From NCBI GenBank assembly GCA_963727535.1, contig CAVSGR010000006.1, forward strand, positions 248,001-312,000: a DNA stretch of 64,000 nucleotides, in the 5' to 3' direction. This stretch comes from RBG-16-34-14 sp963727535 (GTDB lineage: Bacteria > Bacteroidota > Ignavibacteria > Ignavibacteriales > Ignavibacteriaceae). The notes beneath the pieces were generated by a model, which was not told the DNA's origin, did not search any database, and saw only the letters and a program-made list of their open reading frames with translations. A program made the position numbers and the translations under genes. Of this stretch, positions 28,901 to 37,580 are shown in pieces; the first letter of the stretch is position 1, and each line of letters begins with the position of its first letter.

Positions 28901-30472
28901 TCATTCATAATGAATTTTTAGCCTTACATCTTTTGGTAAAGTAAGCTTATATCTTTCAAGTTGGAAAATTACTTTGTCTTTAATATTCTTATTAAGAATG
29001 TAAAATGAAACCACGGTGTCCGATGGAGAGATTTTTGTCTTCCCAAGATAAAGTTCTGCAATCTTATACCAGTTAGCAGGAATATGGTGAAACCAACTGT
29101 CATAAACCATCGCAAATTTTACATTGTGCTCTTTAGAGATGGCGTTTATCCAATCCGATTTATCGTTCGCTCTCCGGTGATTCAGTGCTTCTAATGAAGC
29201 AAGTCCAACCAAATCCATTACATAATAATCATTTTTATAAGAAACATATCCGAGATCATTTACGGAAACAGAATTTTTATAATAATTAACTATAAAACGA
29301 TGCATTTGGTATTGCTGTTCATAAATATTATTGGAAGCTATGGGCGCTATAACTATTCCATAAATAAACTTATAAGAAAAAATTACAACAATTATAGAAG
29401 TTGCTATTGCAATTTTAACAAAACTGTTTTTGGTAATAATTCTTGTCAGCCATTCTCTGTAAAGATATAGAACCGATAATATTGAAGCCGTCCAGATGTA
29501 AAAAACATATCTTCCCGGTTTGCCAACAATAAGATGTAACAGAATTGAAATCGCCACACAAGCAGCAAACAATCTCTCTTCTCTATTTTTTTTACCCGAA
29601 AAGCTTATATAAGCTAAAAGAGATAAACAAACGATCAGCAAAGTACATCTTGGACTAAAAATATTTTTTATAAGATTTTGAAGCAAAGCAATAGTATTTC
29701 CTCCCGAGGAGATAATATTAGAGTTTCTGTAAATCGATAGGGGAAGCGGCTCAAGTCCGAGATTTAGAAGAAAAATAGAAAATCCTACAATTATCACAAT
29801 TATGGTAATAAAAGAAACGAAAGCTTGTTTTTTGTATCCATATAAATAAAGAAAGATTAACACGGTAAAAGATAAAGGAAGATTTTCGTAACGAATTAAT
29901 GGAGCAATTATTATTGCAGTTATAAACCACCGGGAAATTTGCCTTTTCTCTATTTGATTTATCAATCCATATATTATTAAAACCGTAAGGAATACCTGGA
30001 AAGAATGTTCCATTCCCGTGAAGATAAGACCAATTAAGTTTGTTGCGACGATTAATAAAATGATAAAAAAAACAGCCGCATTATTCATCTTTTTATTGTC
30101 TGCGTCATCTTTTAGGAATATAACTTTTGCAATCAACCAGAATATTAAAAGAGTGCCCGCAGCAGAACAAACATTAATAATCAAAGGGAGATAATATCCA
30201 AAACTTAAACCGGCAAAGGGAGCTAAAATAAACGACCACAGAATGCTTGACGAAGGTGACGAATATTCACCCAAGTTAACCCCATAATGACTCTTTGCTA
30301 TATTTTCGGCAAGTGCAAGATGAATGTAAGAGTCATCTAGAGTGTAAACCATTAACCCGGAATTGAGTATAAGAATTGTTATTATTTCAGCAAGTACAAC
30401 AAGTAGAAAAATAGAAAGGGGAATAAAAAGTGTTTTCTTTTCTTCGTCAGTGATGGATGAGAATAATTTCAT
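28901..30472 (-). CDS. Predicted GT-C-type polytopic membrane glycosyltransferase
   Basis: The 523-residue protein has about ten to eleven membrane helices and a soluble C-terminal stretch (about 425-523). An acidic pair in the first external loop (YTLDDSYIHLA, about residues 43-53) followed by a Ser/Glu-rich segment (GEYSSPSSS) resembles the catalytic loop of GT-C enzymes that use lipid-linked sugar donors. I do not recognise a specific subfamily. The stop of the downstream TMEM175 gene lies well clear of it, and the his operon ends just upstream. Confidence 0.62.
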   Translation of the reverse strand: MKLFSSITDEEKKTLFIPLSIFLLVVLAEIITILILNSGLMVYTLDDSYIHLALAENIAKSHYGVNLGEYSSPSSSILWSFILAPFAGLSFGYYLPLIINVCSAAGTLLIFWLIAKVIFLKDDADNKKMNNAAVFFIILLIVATNLIGLIFTGMEHSFQVFLTVLIIYGLINQIEKRQISRWFITAIIIAPLIRYENLPLSFTVLIFLYLYGYKKQAFVSFITIIVIIVGFSIFLLNLGLEPLPLSIYRNSNIISSGGNTIALLQNLIKNIFSPRCTLLIVCLSLLAYISFSGKKNREERLFAACVAISILLHLIVGKPGRYVFYIWTASILSVLYLYREWLTRIITKNSFVKIAIATSIIVVIFSYKFIYGIVIAPIASNNIYEQQYQMHRFIVNYYKNSVSVNDLGYVSYKNDYYVMDLVGLASLEALNHRRANDKSDWINAISKEHNVKFAMVYDSWFHHIPANWYKIAELYLGKTKISPSDTVVSFYILNKNIKDKVIFQLERYKLTLPKDVRLKIHYE

Positions 30473-30498
30473 TATCTCCTGTTTATCTGTATCCCAAA

Positions 30499-31107
30499 TT
30501 ATTTCTTGTGTCTATTTTCTAGGTTTGTAGAAATATCGGATAGTCTTATTTCCTTTTCTTCTAATAAAACCAAAAGGTGATATATAAGATCTGAAACCTC
30601 ATTAATTATTTCTTCCCTGTCATTATTTTTTGCGGCAATCATAACTTCAACAGATTCTTCGCCAAACTTCTGAATAATCCTGTTCTCGCCTTCTTTAAAA
30701 AGTTTCGTTGTGTAAGAATTTTCGGGGAGCTTTTCTTTCCTTTCCCGAATGATTTTTGAGAGTTGTTCTAAAAATTTTATTGAATCATTTTTATTAATGT
30801 TAAAGCAACTATAACTTCCTGTGTGACAAGTATTTCCATCGGGTTCTGCATAAATTAAAAGTGAATCATTATCACAGTCCGGCTTAATATCAATTAATTT
30901 TAGATAGTTGCCGGACGTTTTTCCTTTTGTCCAGAGTTCTTTCCTGGTTCTGCTATAAAACGTAACAAGTTTTGTTTCGGTAGTTGTTTCAAGTGCTTCC
31001 TTATTCATAAAACCAAGCATTAGAACAAGATCAGTTTTATAATCAACAATAACCGCGGGAATTAATCCGTTTAGTTTTTCAAAATTTAGTTTTGATAAAT
31101 CAATCAT
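30499..31107 (-). CDS. hisIE: Bifunctional phosphoribosyl-AMP cyclohydrolase/PR-ATP pyrophosphatase
   Basis: This enzyme catalyses steps 2 and 3 of histidine synthesis. The HisI domain (1-115) contains FYSRTRKELWTKGKTSGN and the zinc cysteines in DCDNDSLLIYAE...TCHTGSYSCF. The HisE domain (about 120-200) has FGEESVEVMIAAKN and EVSDLIYHLLVLL, the MazG-like acidic helices that bind Mg2+. The length of 202 residues is standard for the fusion. Its start overlaps the hisF stop by 1 base (TAATG). It is the last gene of the his operon. Confidence 0.96.
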   Translation of the reverse strand: MIDLSKLNFEKLNGLIPAVIVDYKTDLVLMLGFMNKEALETTTETKLVTFYSRTRKELWTKGKTSGNYLKLIDIKPDCDNDSLLIYAEPDGNTCHTGSYSCFNINKNDSIKFLEQLSKIIRERKEKLPENSYTTKLFKEGENRIIQKFGEESVEVMIAAKNNDREEIINEVSDLIYHLLVLLEEKEIRLSDISTNLENRHKK

Positions 31108-31862
31108 TATAATCTTACATTAACTCCGTTTCTATTAAGATATTCCTTTAATTCTTTAATTTGAAGAATGTTAAAGTGAAATAAGCTTGCTGCAAGACAA
31201 GCATCTACATTTGCATTTTCGAAAGCAACTAAAAAATCTTCTTTAGTTCCGGCACCGCCGGAGGCAATTACTGGAACTGTTACAAGAGATGTCAGTTTTT
31301 TCAAAAATACTATGTCATATCCTGACTTTGTTCCGTCCTTATCCATAGAGGTTAAAAGAATTTCTCCGGCGCCGAGCTCAGTAACTTTTCTGCACCAGCC
31401 GAAAGCTTCAAGTTCTGTTTCTTCTTTACCTCCTTTAATGAATATCTTATAATTATTTGAAACAAACTTAACATCTATTGCGGCAACAACTGCCTGGCTT
31501 CCAAATTGTTTTGAAGCTTGTGTAATTAATTCAGGATTCTTAACAATAGCTGTATTTAGTGAAACTTTATCAGCGCCGCATTTAAGGAGCGCCTCAATAT
31601 CTTTAAGCTCAGAAATTCCTCCTCCGACTGTGAAGGGAATTCTTATTTCTCTAGCAACATCTTTAACCAAGTTTACAAGAGTTTTCCTTTTCTCAGAAGA
31701 GGCGGTTATATCGAGAAAGACTAATTCGTCAGCACCTTCTTTTGAATATCTTGAAGCGAGTTCAACCGGAGAACCAGCATCTACCAGGTTTACAAAGTTT
31801 GTTCCCTTAACAACCCTTCCGTCTTTAACATCGAGACAAGGAATAATTCTTTTACTAAGCAA
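31107..31862 (-). CDS. hisF: Imidazole glycerol phosphate synthase, cyclase subunit
   Basis: This TIM-barrel subunit condenses PRFAR with ammonia from HisH to give IGP and AICAR. It starts with LSKRIIPCLDVKDGRVVKG, which carries the catalytic Asp (CLDV), and the second catalytic Asp is in LLTSMDKDGTKSGYD. The length of 251 residues is normal. It overlaps hisA by 8 bases and hisIE by 1 base. Confidence 0.97.
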   Translation of the reverse strand: MLSKRIIPCLDVKDGRVVKGTNFVNLVDAGSPVELASRYSKEGADELVFLDITASSEKRKTLVNLVKDVAREIRIPFTVGGGISELKDIEALLKCGADKVSLNTAIVKNPELITQASKQFGSQAVVAAIDVKFVSNNYKIFIKGGKEETELEAFGWCRKVTELGAGEILLTSMDKDGTKSGYDIVFLKKLTSLVTVPVIASGGAGTKEDFLVAFENANVDACLAASLFHFNILQIKELKEYLNRNGVNVRL

Positions 31863-32571
31863 GTTCGGACAACTCCTTTAAATCAATGCGTTCTTCATAA
31901 ATAGCTTTACCCACAACAACTGCATAAGGATTTAATTCTTTAAGCTTTTTTACTTCTTCAATATCTTTAACTCCACCTGAGGCAATTAGTTTAATGCCGG
32001 GATAACGGTTCATTATTTTTTTATAAAGCTCTACATTCAATCCTTTCATAGTTCCATCTTTGGATATGTCTGTACAAATAAACTTTTTAATTCCTATTCC
32101 CATACAAAAATCAATGAGATCATAAGGTGATAAATCAGCTTCTTCTGTCCAACCGGAAATTTGGACTTTTTCATCGAGCATATCTACGGCTGTAACTATT
32201 TTATCCGGCGAATGTTTTTCAACTATCATTTTAAACTCCTCACGGTTTTTCACCGCAAGAGATCCGATTACAGCATAATCAACACCAGCTTGAAAAATTT
32301 GGATAGCAGTTTTACTGTCTTTTATTCCTCCGCCAAACTGGATTTTTATGCTCGTTTGGGATTTAATTTCTTTTATGATATCTATTGCAGTAAACTTCCT
32401 GGTTTTAGCTGCTTCCAGGTCAACTATATGAATCAAATCAAAGCCAGCCTCTTCAAATATCTTTGCCTGTTTAACAGGAGATTCATTGTAGAAAGAAACT
32501 TCCTTAAAATCTCCTTTTGAAAGTCTTACAACTCTATTATCGTAAATATCGATTGCCGGAATTATTATCAT
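31855..32571 (-). CDS. hisA: ProFAR isomerase
   Basis: This TIM-barrel isomerase opens the ribose ring of ProFAR (step 4). The N-terminal IIIPAIDIYDNRVVRLSKGD carries the catalytic Asp (AIDI). The second catalytic Asp is in FICTDISKDGTMKGLN, and phosphate loops are FGGGIKD and ASGGVKD. It is 238 residues, overlapping hisH by ATGA and hisF by 8 bases, so translation is probably coupled. Confidence 0.97.
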   Translation of the reverse strand: MIIIPAIDIYDNRVVRLSKGDFKEVSFYNESPVKQAKIFEEAGFDLIHIVDLEAAKTRKFTAIDIIKEIKSQTSIKIQFGGGIKDSKTAIQIFQAGVDYAVIGSLAVKNREEFKMIVEKHSPDKIVTAVDMLDEKVQISGWTEEADLSPYDLIDFCMGIGIKKFICTDISKDGTMKGLNVELYKKIMNRYPGIKLIASGGVKDIEEVKKLKELNPYAVVVGKAIYEERIDLKELSELA

Positions 32572-33152
32572 AGTTCAATAAAGTTTTTTAATACCTTTAA
32601 ACCTGCGTCACCCGATTTTTCAGGGTGAAACTGAACGCCATAAAAATTGCTGCTTTCAACTGAAGAAGAAAAAGACACATTGTGGTTTGTAACAGATGTT
32701 GAATAAATGTTTAATGGCAAATAATAAGAGTGTGCAAAGTAAAACATTTCACCGGAGTTAATCCCGCTAAACAATTTGCTCTCTTTTCTGATTTCAATTT
32801 TGTTCCATCCCATGTGAGGAACTTTGGTAATTTCATTATCGAATTTCTCTGTTGATCCGGGAAATAATCCGAGTCCGGTTACATCACCTTCTTTAGAATA
32901 ATCTGCCATAAGCTGCATGCCAAGGCAAATTCCCAGCAAAGGTTTTTTACAAACTCTGAGCGTTGTAAACAAATTGAGTTTGTAAAGCTGTTTTATTGCC
33001 GAAGATGCTTCTCCAACACCCGGGAAAATTATTTTATCGGATTTTAAAATATCAATCTCGTTGCAGGTTATTATATATTCCTGGTTCAAAGCACTAACTG
33101 CATTTGAAACCGAAGCAACGTTGCCCGCACCGTAATCAATTATTGCAATCAT
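32568..33152 (-). CDS. hisH: Imidazole glycerol phosphate synthase, glutaminase subunit
   Basis: This class I glutamine amidotransferase supplies ammonia to HisF. The nucleophile Cys is in LLGICLGMQLM, the catalytic His-x-Glu is in GVQFHPEKSGD, and IIDYGAGNVASV opens the protein. It is 194 residues, slightly short but complete. It overlaps hisB and hisA by ATGA on both sides. Confidence 0.97.
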   Translation of the reverse strand: MIAIIDYGAGNVASVSNAVSALNQEYIITCNEIDILKSDKIIFPGVGEASSAIKQLYKLNLFTTLRVCKKPLLGICLGMQLMADYSKEGDVTGLGLFPGSTEKFDNEITKVPHMGWNKIEIRKESKLFSGINSGEMFYFAHSYYLPLNIYSTSVTNHNVSFSSSVESSNFYGVQFHPEKSGDAGLKVLKNFIEL

Positions 33153-34039
33153 AATACTCCTTTTGTTGAAGGAAGCCTTCCTTCATTTCTTTCATCGAGC
33201 CGGCAAGCTTCATTAAGAGCTTTTGCAAAAGCTTTAAAGATTGATTCAACCTTATGATGATCATTCTTTCCTTTTGTTCTTATATAAATATTTGCCTTTA
33301 ATTCTGAAGAAACAGCCCTGAAAAATTCTTCTGTTAATTCAGTTGGAAATTCACCGACTTTGTTTCTATCAAACTTACATTTAAAGTTAAGATATGATCT
33401 CCCTCCGAGATCGATTGCACAATATGCAACGGAATCATCCATAGGAAGAAGAAAACCATATCTTTTAATTCCGCTTTTATTTCCAAGCGCTTTTGCAATT
33501 GCCATTCCCAAAGCAAGTCCTGTATCTTCAACTGTGTGGTGTTCATCAATATGTAAATCACCTTTTGTTTTGATCGAGAGATTTATGTTCCCATGTCTTG
33601 CAATTTGTTCAAGCATGTGATCAAAGAATCCAATACCCGTGGAAATATTTGTTTCGCCCTGTCCGTCTAAAGAAACATCAACAGTTATTTCTGTTTCTTT
33701 TGTTTTTCTTTTTACAGATGCAGTTCTCAAGCTTCTTAAAATAATTTCAACTGCATCTCCAAAGTTACCAAAAGCAGATTTATTATTTATGATTTTATTG
33801 TTTTTTTTGACTTTGCCATTCTTGTCAATTTCAAAAGTATTGTCAATTTCTTCGGCTTTTTTGTTTATTTCTATTCCTTCAAGATGAAGAATTTTTTCCA
33901 GAGTCTCGTTATGATTTGAATAATCTGGAACTTCAATAAAGAAATCTTTCGGTTTTAATTTTTTTAATCCGCTTATTAAGCCTTCCGCTTTTGGTGAACC
34001 GAGATTAAAAAATTCTGCGTTAATAATTACTTTGTTCAC
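33149..34039 (-). CDS. hisB: Imidazoleglycerol-phosphate dehydratase with unusual N-terminal extension
   Basis: The Mn2+ dehydratase of step 6 occupies residues about 105-296. It has GIGFFDHMLEQIARHG, HIDEHHTVEDTGLALG and the second metal set KNDHHKVESIFKAFAKAL. The first 100 residues are not part of a normal stand-alone IGPD (about 195 residues). They are too short, and lack the DxDxT motif, to be the E. coli-type histidinol-phosphatase domain. The opening VIINAEFFNLGSPKAEG could be a degenerate HAD strand-loop-helix, but that is speculation. No other histidinol phosphatase lies in the operon. Confidence 0.93.
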   Translation of the reverse strand: MNKVIINAEFFNLGSPKAEGLISGLKKLKPKDFFIEVPDYSNHNETLEKILHLEGIEINKKAEEIDNTFEIDKNGKVKKNNKIINNKSAFGNFGDAVEIILRSLRTASVKRKTKETEITVDVSLDGQGETNISTGIGFFDHMLEQIARHGNINLSIKTKGDLHIDEHHTVEDTGLALGMAIAKALGNKSGIKRYGFLLPMDDSVAYCAIDLGGRSYLNFKCKFDRNKVGEFPTELTEEFFRAVSSELKANIYIRTKGKNDHHKVESIFKAFAKALNEACRLDERNEGRLPSTKGVL

Positions 34040-35088
34040 TTTAATATTTCCTTCAAAGCATTAAGTAAAGTTTTATTTTCTTCTTTTGTCCCGACAGATA
34101 TTCTCAGGCAATTTTCAAGTTTGGGCTGGGAACTTCTGTCACGGATAATTATATTTTTTTCGGCAAGTTTTTTCAGAACAGATTTTGCATTTTCACACTT
34201 CACAAGTAAAAAATTTGCATCGGAATTAAATACTTTTGAAACGCCGGGCAAAAGCAGGAGCTCTTTTTTTAATTTTTCTTTTTCTTCTATAATTTCTTTT
34301 ATGTAAGAATCTTTAAGATTTATATTTTTCAAAGCCTGTTTAACTACGTATCTTGTTAATGAATTAATATTATAAGGAGCTTTTACTTTGAACAGAATTT
34401 TGATGATTTCTTCGTTTGCAACGCAGTAACCAATTCTTGCACCTGCTAATCCCCACGCTTTTGAGAATGTTCTCATTACAACAAGATTGGGATAACTTTT
34501 AACTTCATTTATTAAAGAAAAATTTTCTGCAAAATCTATGTAAGCTTCATCCACAACAATTATTGAATTATATGTTTTGCAAAGATTAAGTATAACCTCT
34601 CCCTTCAACAAATTTCCGGTGGGATTATTAGGCGAACATAAGAAAATAATCTTTATGTCTTGTGTAAGGTTATTGTTAATTTCTTCTTCGTCAACCTGGA
34701 AATCATCGTTCAACAGCACACTTATAACCGATACATTATTAATATCCGCCGCAACTTTATACATTCCGTAAGTCGGTTCGGGAATCATAACTTTATCTTT
34801 GCCAGGTTCACAGAAAATTCTTATCAGCAAATCGATTATCTCATCCGAACCAACACCGAAGAATAAATTTTCTTTTGAGATTTTAAGATAGTTGCTTACC
34901 AATTCCCTCAAATCATTTTGATGTGGATCGGGATAGCGGTTAAGATTTAAATCCTTAATTTCATTAAATGTAGAACCAAAACTATTTTCATTAGCGTCAA
35001 GCAAAATTCCGGATGAATTTTCATCCCGCGCGGATGTGTACGGTTTTAAGTTTAGAATATTTTTTCTTACAAGATTTTTTATGTTCAT
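34036..35088 (-). CDS. hisC: Histidinol-phosphate aminotransferase
   Basis: This PLP enzyme performs step 7. The fold-type I motifs are clear: DANENSFGS near the N-terminus, SPNNPTGN, VVDEAYIDF, and the PLP-lysine segment MRTFSKAWGLAGARIGY; the C-terminal Arg is in CLRISVGT. A TTG codon at 35100 would add four residues, but the ATG at 35088 is more likely. It overlaps hisB by ATGA. The 64-base gap back to hisD contains reiterated AAATTTCAAATT blocks. Confidence 0.95.
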   Translation of the reverse strand: MNIKNLVRKNILNLKPYTSARDENSSGILLDANENSFGSTFNEIKDLNLNRYPDPHQNDLRELVSNYLKISKENLFFGVGSDEIIDLLIRIFCEPGKDKVMIPEPTYGMYKVAADINNVSVISVLLNDDFQVDEEEINNNLTQDIKIIFLCSPNNPTGNLLKGEVILNLCKTYNSIIVVDEAYIDFAENFSLINEVKSYPNLVVMRTFSKAWGLAGARIGYCVANEEIIKILFKVKAPYNINSLTRYVVKQALKNINLKDSYIKEIIEEKEKLKKELLLLPGVSKVFNSDANFLLVKCENAKSVLKKLAEKNIIIRDRSSQPKLENCLRISVGTKEENKTLLNALKEILK

Positions 35089-35093
35089 TTTTA

Positions 35094-35138
35094 ATTTCAA
35101 ATCTTAAATTCAAATTTCAAAACTCAAATTTCAAATCT
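35094..35138. repeat. Short direct repeats between hisD and hisC
   Basis: Three to four imperfect copies of CAAATTTCAAA-like blocks fill most of the hisD-hisC gap. No stem long enough for a terminator was seen. Confidence 0.5.
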
Positions 35139-35164
35139 GATTTTAACTGCATTTTTATGTGCTG

Positions 35165-36432
35165 TTAATTCTTCGGTTTCAGCCAAGCGTTTGAACTGTT
35201 TCCGAAATATTTTTCAATCCTTTTTTTGTTAAGAGATTGAAAAGTTACTGATTTCATAAAAGATTCTACCGTAACTCCGCCAAAAGATTTTGCAAAACCG
35301 TAAGTCGGCAATGAATGATTTGTTCCCGAAGCATAATCTCCTGCACTCTCAGGCGAATAATTTCCAAGAAAAACAGAGCCTGCATTTTTAATTCTTGCCT
35401 TATACTTTGCCGGATTCTTCACATTTAAGATTAAATGTTCCGGCGCATAAAGATTGCTAAACTCAGTTCCTGGTTGAATATCTTTCACAATTAATGAAAA
35501 TGAATTTTTCAGAGAAGCAGAAGCTATTTTTCTTCTCGGAAGCACTTTTAATTGCTTTTGAATTTCTTGTTGAATTTTCTTCTCAAGATTGATAGAGCTT
35601 GTAACTAGTATAACCTGTGAATCAATTCCATGTTCTGCTTGCGACAAAAGATCGGCGGCAACATAAGCGGGATTTGCAGATTCATCAGCAATAATTAAAA
35701 GTTCACTTGGTCCTGCCGGCATATCAATTGAACATACTTCAGGATCAATACTTACCAAAAGCTTAGCTGCAGTAACATATTGATTTCCCGGTCCGAAAAT
35801 CTTAAAAACTTTTGGAATTTGCTTGCTACCAAAAGCCATTAAAGCAATTGCCTGTGCACCGCCAATTTTATAAAACTCTTTGATATTGCATTTGTAGGCA
35901 GCATAAAGAAGAGCATCATTTACTTTTCCATTTTTTGTCTGCCTGCCGGGCAGGCAAGCAGGAGAACAAACAACAACTCTTTTACATCCGGCAATTTGTG
36001 CAGGAATTCCAAGCATCAACATAGTGGAAGGAAGAACAGCGGTTCCGCCGGGAATATAAAGCCCAACATTTTCTATTGCCCGAAATTCTCTTGAACAATT
36101 AACACCGCGAACAGTTTCTATATTATAACTTTTAGGGAATTGTTTTAAGTGAAATTTCCTGATGTTTTTGTAAGCATCATCAATTGCTTTTTTAACTTTT
36201 GCAGGAAGATTTTTCTTCGCTTTTTCAATTTCATCTTTTGTAGCTATAAAATTTTTAGAATCTAACCCATCAAATTTTTTAGCATACTTTAATGTAGCTT
36301 TAAACCATTTGATTTTACATCATCGAGAATTGGTTTTACAATCTTAAATGTTTTAGTAAAATCAATTGCCGGTCTTTTCGTTAGACTCAGCAATTGTTGT
36401 TCGCTCAATTTTGAATAATAATATCTTTTCAT
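35165..36432 (-). CDS. hisD: Histidinol dehydrogenase (apparent frameshift)
   Basis: This zinc enzyme oxidises histidinol to histidine in two steps. Family segments are NVGLYIPGGTAVLPST, IGGAQAIALMAFGS, FGPGNQYVTAAK, DMPAGPSELLIIAD, AEHGIDSQVIL and NHSLPTYG. Translation from the ATG at 36432 (ATGA overlap with the hisG stop) is normal for about 43 residues to DDVKSNG. It then leaves frame: one T is missing in the run near 36302-36304, after which KATLKYAKKFDG continues in another frame. Adding one base gives 422 residues, the normal size. Separately, seven residues (ACLPGRQ) interrupt the usual VVVCSP-TKNGK segment and are encoded by a palindrome. Confidence 0.9.
35939..35962. repeat. Mini-palindrome inserted in hisD
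   Basis: TGCCTGCC-G-GGCAGGCA is a 17-base perfect palindrome inside hisD. It and its flank encode seven residues (ACLPGRQ) absent from the family consensus. Related GCCTGAC/CGGCAGGCAGG cores occur at 37367-37385 and 57734-57752. Confidence 0.75.
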
Positions 36433-37295
36433 TTTATCATGTTCTCAATCGGTAACAAAAGTATTCCGGATGCACCAGCAGATTTCAGATCTTCGACAAT
36501 AGCCCAGAATTTATCCGATGGAATTACTGCATGCACTGCGAGTAATTTTTCATCAGCAAGTGGAAGCACCGTTGGGCTCTTTAAAGAAGGAATGATTTTA
36601 ACAATTTTATTCAAAGATGGTTTTGGAACATTCATCATAAGATATTTGGAATTTCTTGCAATTTGTACTGAACGGATTCTATTTAAAAGATCTTCGAGGA
36701 TTTTGTTTTTCCCCTTTGATAAAGAATTTTTTTCTGATGAAACCAAAACAGCCTCTGAATCAAAAACTTTAAAAGATTTTTTAAGCTTGTTCATCATAAG
36801 TGTGTTGCCGGAAGAAACGATATCACAAATAAGATCAGCAACACCAAGTGAGGGCGCGATTTCCACAGAACCGCTCAACTCAATAACTTTTGCTTTAATC
36901 TTATTCTTTTTGAGAAAATCATTGAGTATTACCGGATAAGATGTAGCAATAATTTTTCCTTCAATATCTTTTATATCTTTTAACTGTTTATTTTCAGGAT
37001 GAGCTATTAATAAACTGCATCTTCCGAAACCGAGTTTCTCCAAAATTTTGGTTTTAGATTGTTTTTCCAGGAAAACATTTTCACCAACAATGCCAATGTC
37101 GGCAACTCCATCCTGAACATATTCGGGAATATCGTCGTCCCTTAAAAAAAGAATATCGAGAGGGAAATTCCTTGCCGGAATAAAAAGTCTTTCGGAATAA
37201 TCCTCAATATCGAGTCCGCAATGTTTAAGCAGTTCTAAAGATTTTTCAGTTAATCTTCCTTTACTTTGAACTGCAAGTTTCAGATTTCCATTCAT
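36429..37295 (-). CDS. hisG: ATP phosphoribosyltransferase (long form)
   Basis: The first and committed enzyme of histidine synthesis joins ATP and PRPP. Residues: LKLAVQSKGRLTEKSLELL at the N-terminus, GVADIGIVGENVF, the PRPP loop in DLICDIVSSGNTLMMN, and a C-terminal ACT-like regulatory domain (about 210-288) that makes it the long, HisZ-independent, histidine-feedback-inhibited form. I chose the ATG at 37295, preceded by AAGGAAA, over the GTG at 37310. It is the first structural gene of the operon, downstream of the leader/attenuator. Confidence 0.95.
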   Translation of the reverse strand: MNGNLKLAVQSKGRLTEKSLELLKHCGLDIEDYSERLFIPARNFPLDILFLRDDDIPEYVQDGVADIGIVGENVFLEKQSKTKILEKLGFGRCSLLIAHPENKQLKDIKDIEGKIIATSYPVILNDFLKKNKIKAKVIELSGSVEIAPSLGVADLICDIVSSGNTLMMNKLKKSFKVFDSEAVLVSSEKNSLSKGKNKILEDLLNRIRSVQIARNSKYLMMNVPKPSLNKIVKIIPSLKSPTVLPLADEKLLAVHAVIPSDKFWAIVEDLKSAGASGILLLPIENMIK

Positions 37296-37311
37296 AAATT
37301 TTTCCTTCACT

Positions 37312-37340
37312 TGTCATCCCGAATTTTATTTCGGGATTCT
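37312..37340. repeat. Dispersed palindrome upstream of hisG
   Basis: TGTCATCCCGAA-tttta-TTTCGGGATTC is a short hairpin sharing the TGTCAT end with other palindromes in the window. It lies between the attenuator and hisG. Confidence 0.65.
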
Positions 37341-37355
37341 TTTAATTTTTTGAGA

Positions 37356-37395
37356 TGCTGAAACCTGCCTTGCCGTCAGGCAGGCAAATTCAGCA
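37356..37395. repeat. Palindromic repeat in the his leader transcript
   Basis: Outer arms TGCTGAA/TTCAGCA enclose an inner CTGCCT-TGCCGT-CAGGCAG type stem. It lies about 20 bases downstream of the attenuator terminator and will form part of the hisG 5' untranslated RNA. Confidence 0.65.
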
Positions 37396-37412
37396 TAACC
37401 TTTCGTTTAAAA

Positions 37413-37436
37413 CAAAAAATCCGGCGATTGCCGGAT
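37413..37436 (-). terminator. his attenuator terminator (arms 3:4)
   Basis: The stem ATCCGGC/GCCGGAT with a 4-base loop is followed by six U on the minus strand. It lies 30 bases after the leader peptide stop and upstream of hisG, so it ends transcription before the operon. Confidence 0.9.
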
Positions 37437-37520
37437 GTCCATTTCATTTTTATGTAAAAACAAAATTAATACATACCGGCGTAAATATCATTTGCGTGAT
37501 GATGAACAGAAACGGTATGT
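37419..37520 (-). promoter_or_regulatory. Histidine operon transcription attenuator
   Basis: Four arms can be drawn on the minus-strand RNA. Arm 1 ACATACCG (37520-37513) pairs perfectly with arm 2 CGGTATGT (37478-37471). Arm 2 GCCGGTATG (37480-37472) can instead pair with arm 3 CATCCGGC (37437-37430), with one bulged base. Arm 3 pairs with arm 4 GCCGGAT (37425-37419) to form the terminator. The three consecutive His codons lie between arms 1 and 2. A ribosome stalled there for lack of charged tRNA-His would mask arm 1, free arm 2, and favour the antiterminator 2:3. This is classical attenuation logic; regulation itself is inferred. Confidence 0.88.
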
Positions 37521-37537
37521 GTTAAATGTAACTTCAT
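37466..37537 (-). CDS. hisL: Histidine operon leader peptide
   Basis: This is a 23-codon open frame with ATG at 37537 and TAA at 37468-37466. It contains five His codons, three consecutive at positions 12-14 (VHHHAN), in a peptide that begins MKLHLTHTVS and ends AGMY. It is too small for ordinary gene finding. The position just before a terminator and the hisG-IE operon, plus the alternative hairpins around it, identify it as an attenuation leader. Confidence 0.88.
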   Translation of the reverse strand: MKLHLTHTVSVHHHANDIYAGMY

Positions 37538-37550
37538 TTTTGTTGAGATA

Positions 37551-37578
37551 AAAATAAGGAAAAAAAAGGTTTTGTCAA
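37551..37578 (-). promoter_or_regulatory. Candidate his operon promoter
   Basis: TTGACA at 37578-37573 is followed 16 bases later by TATTTT (37556-37551), only about 14 bases upstream of the leader ATG. The short distance makes this a weak candidate. Confidence 0.3.
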
Positions 37579-37580
37579 AT

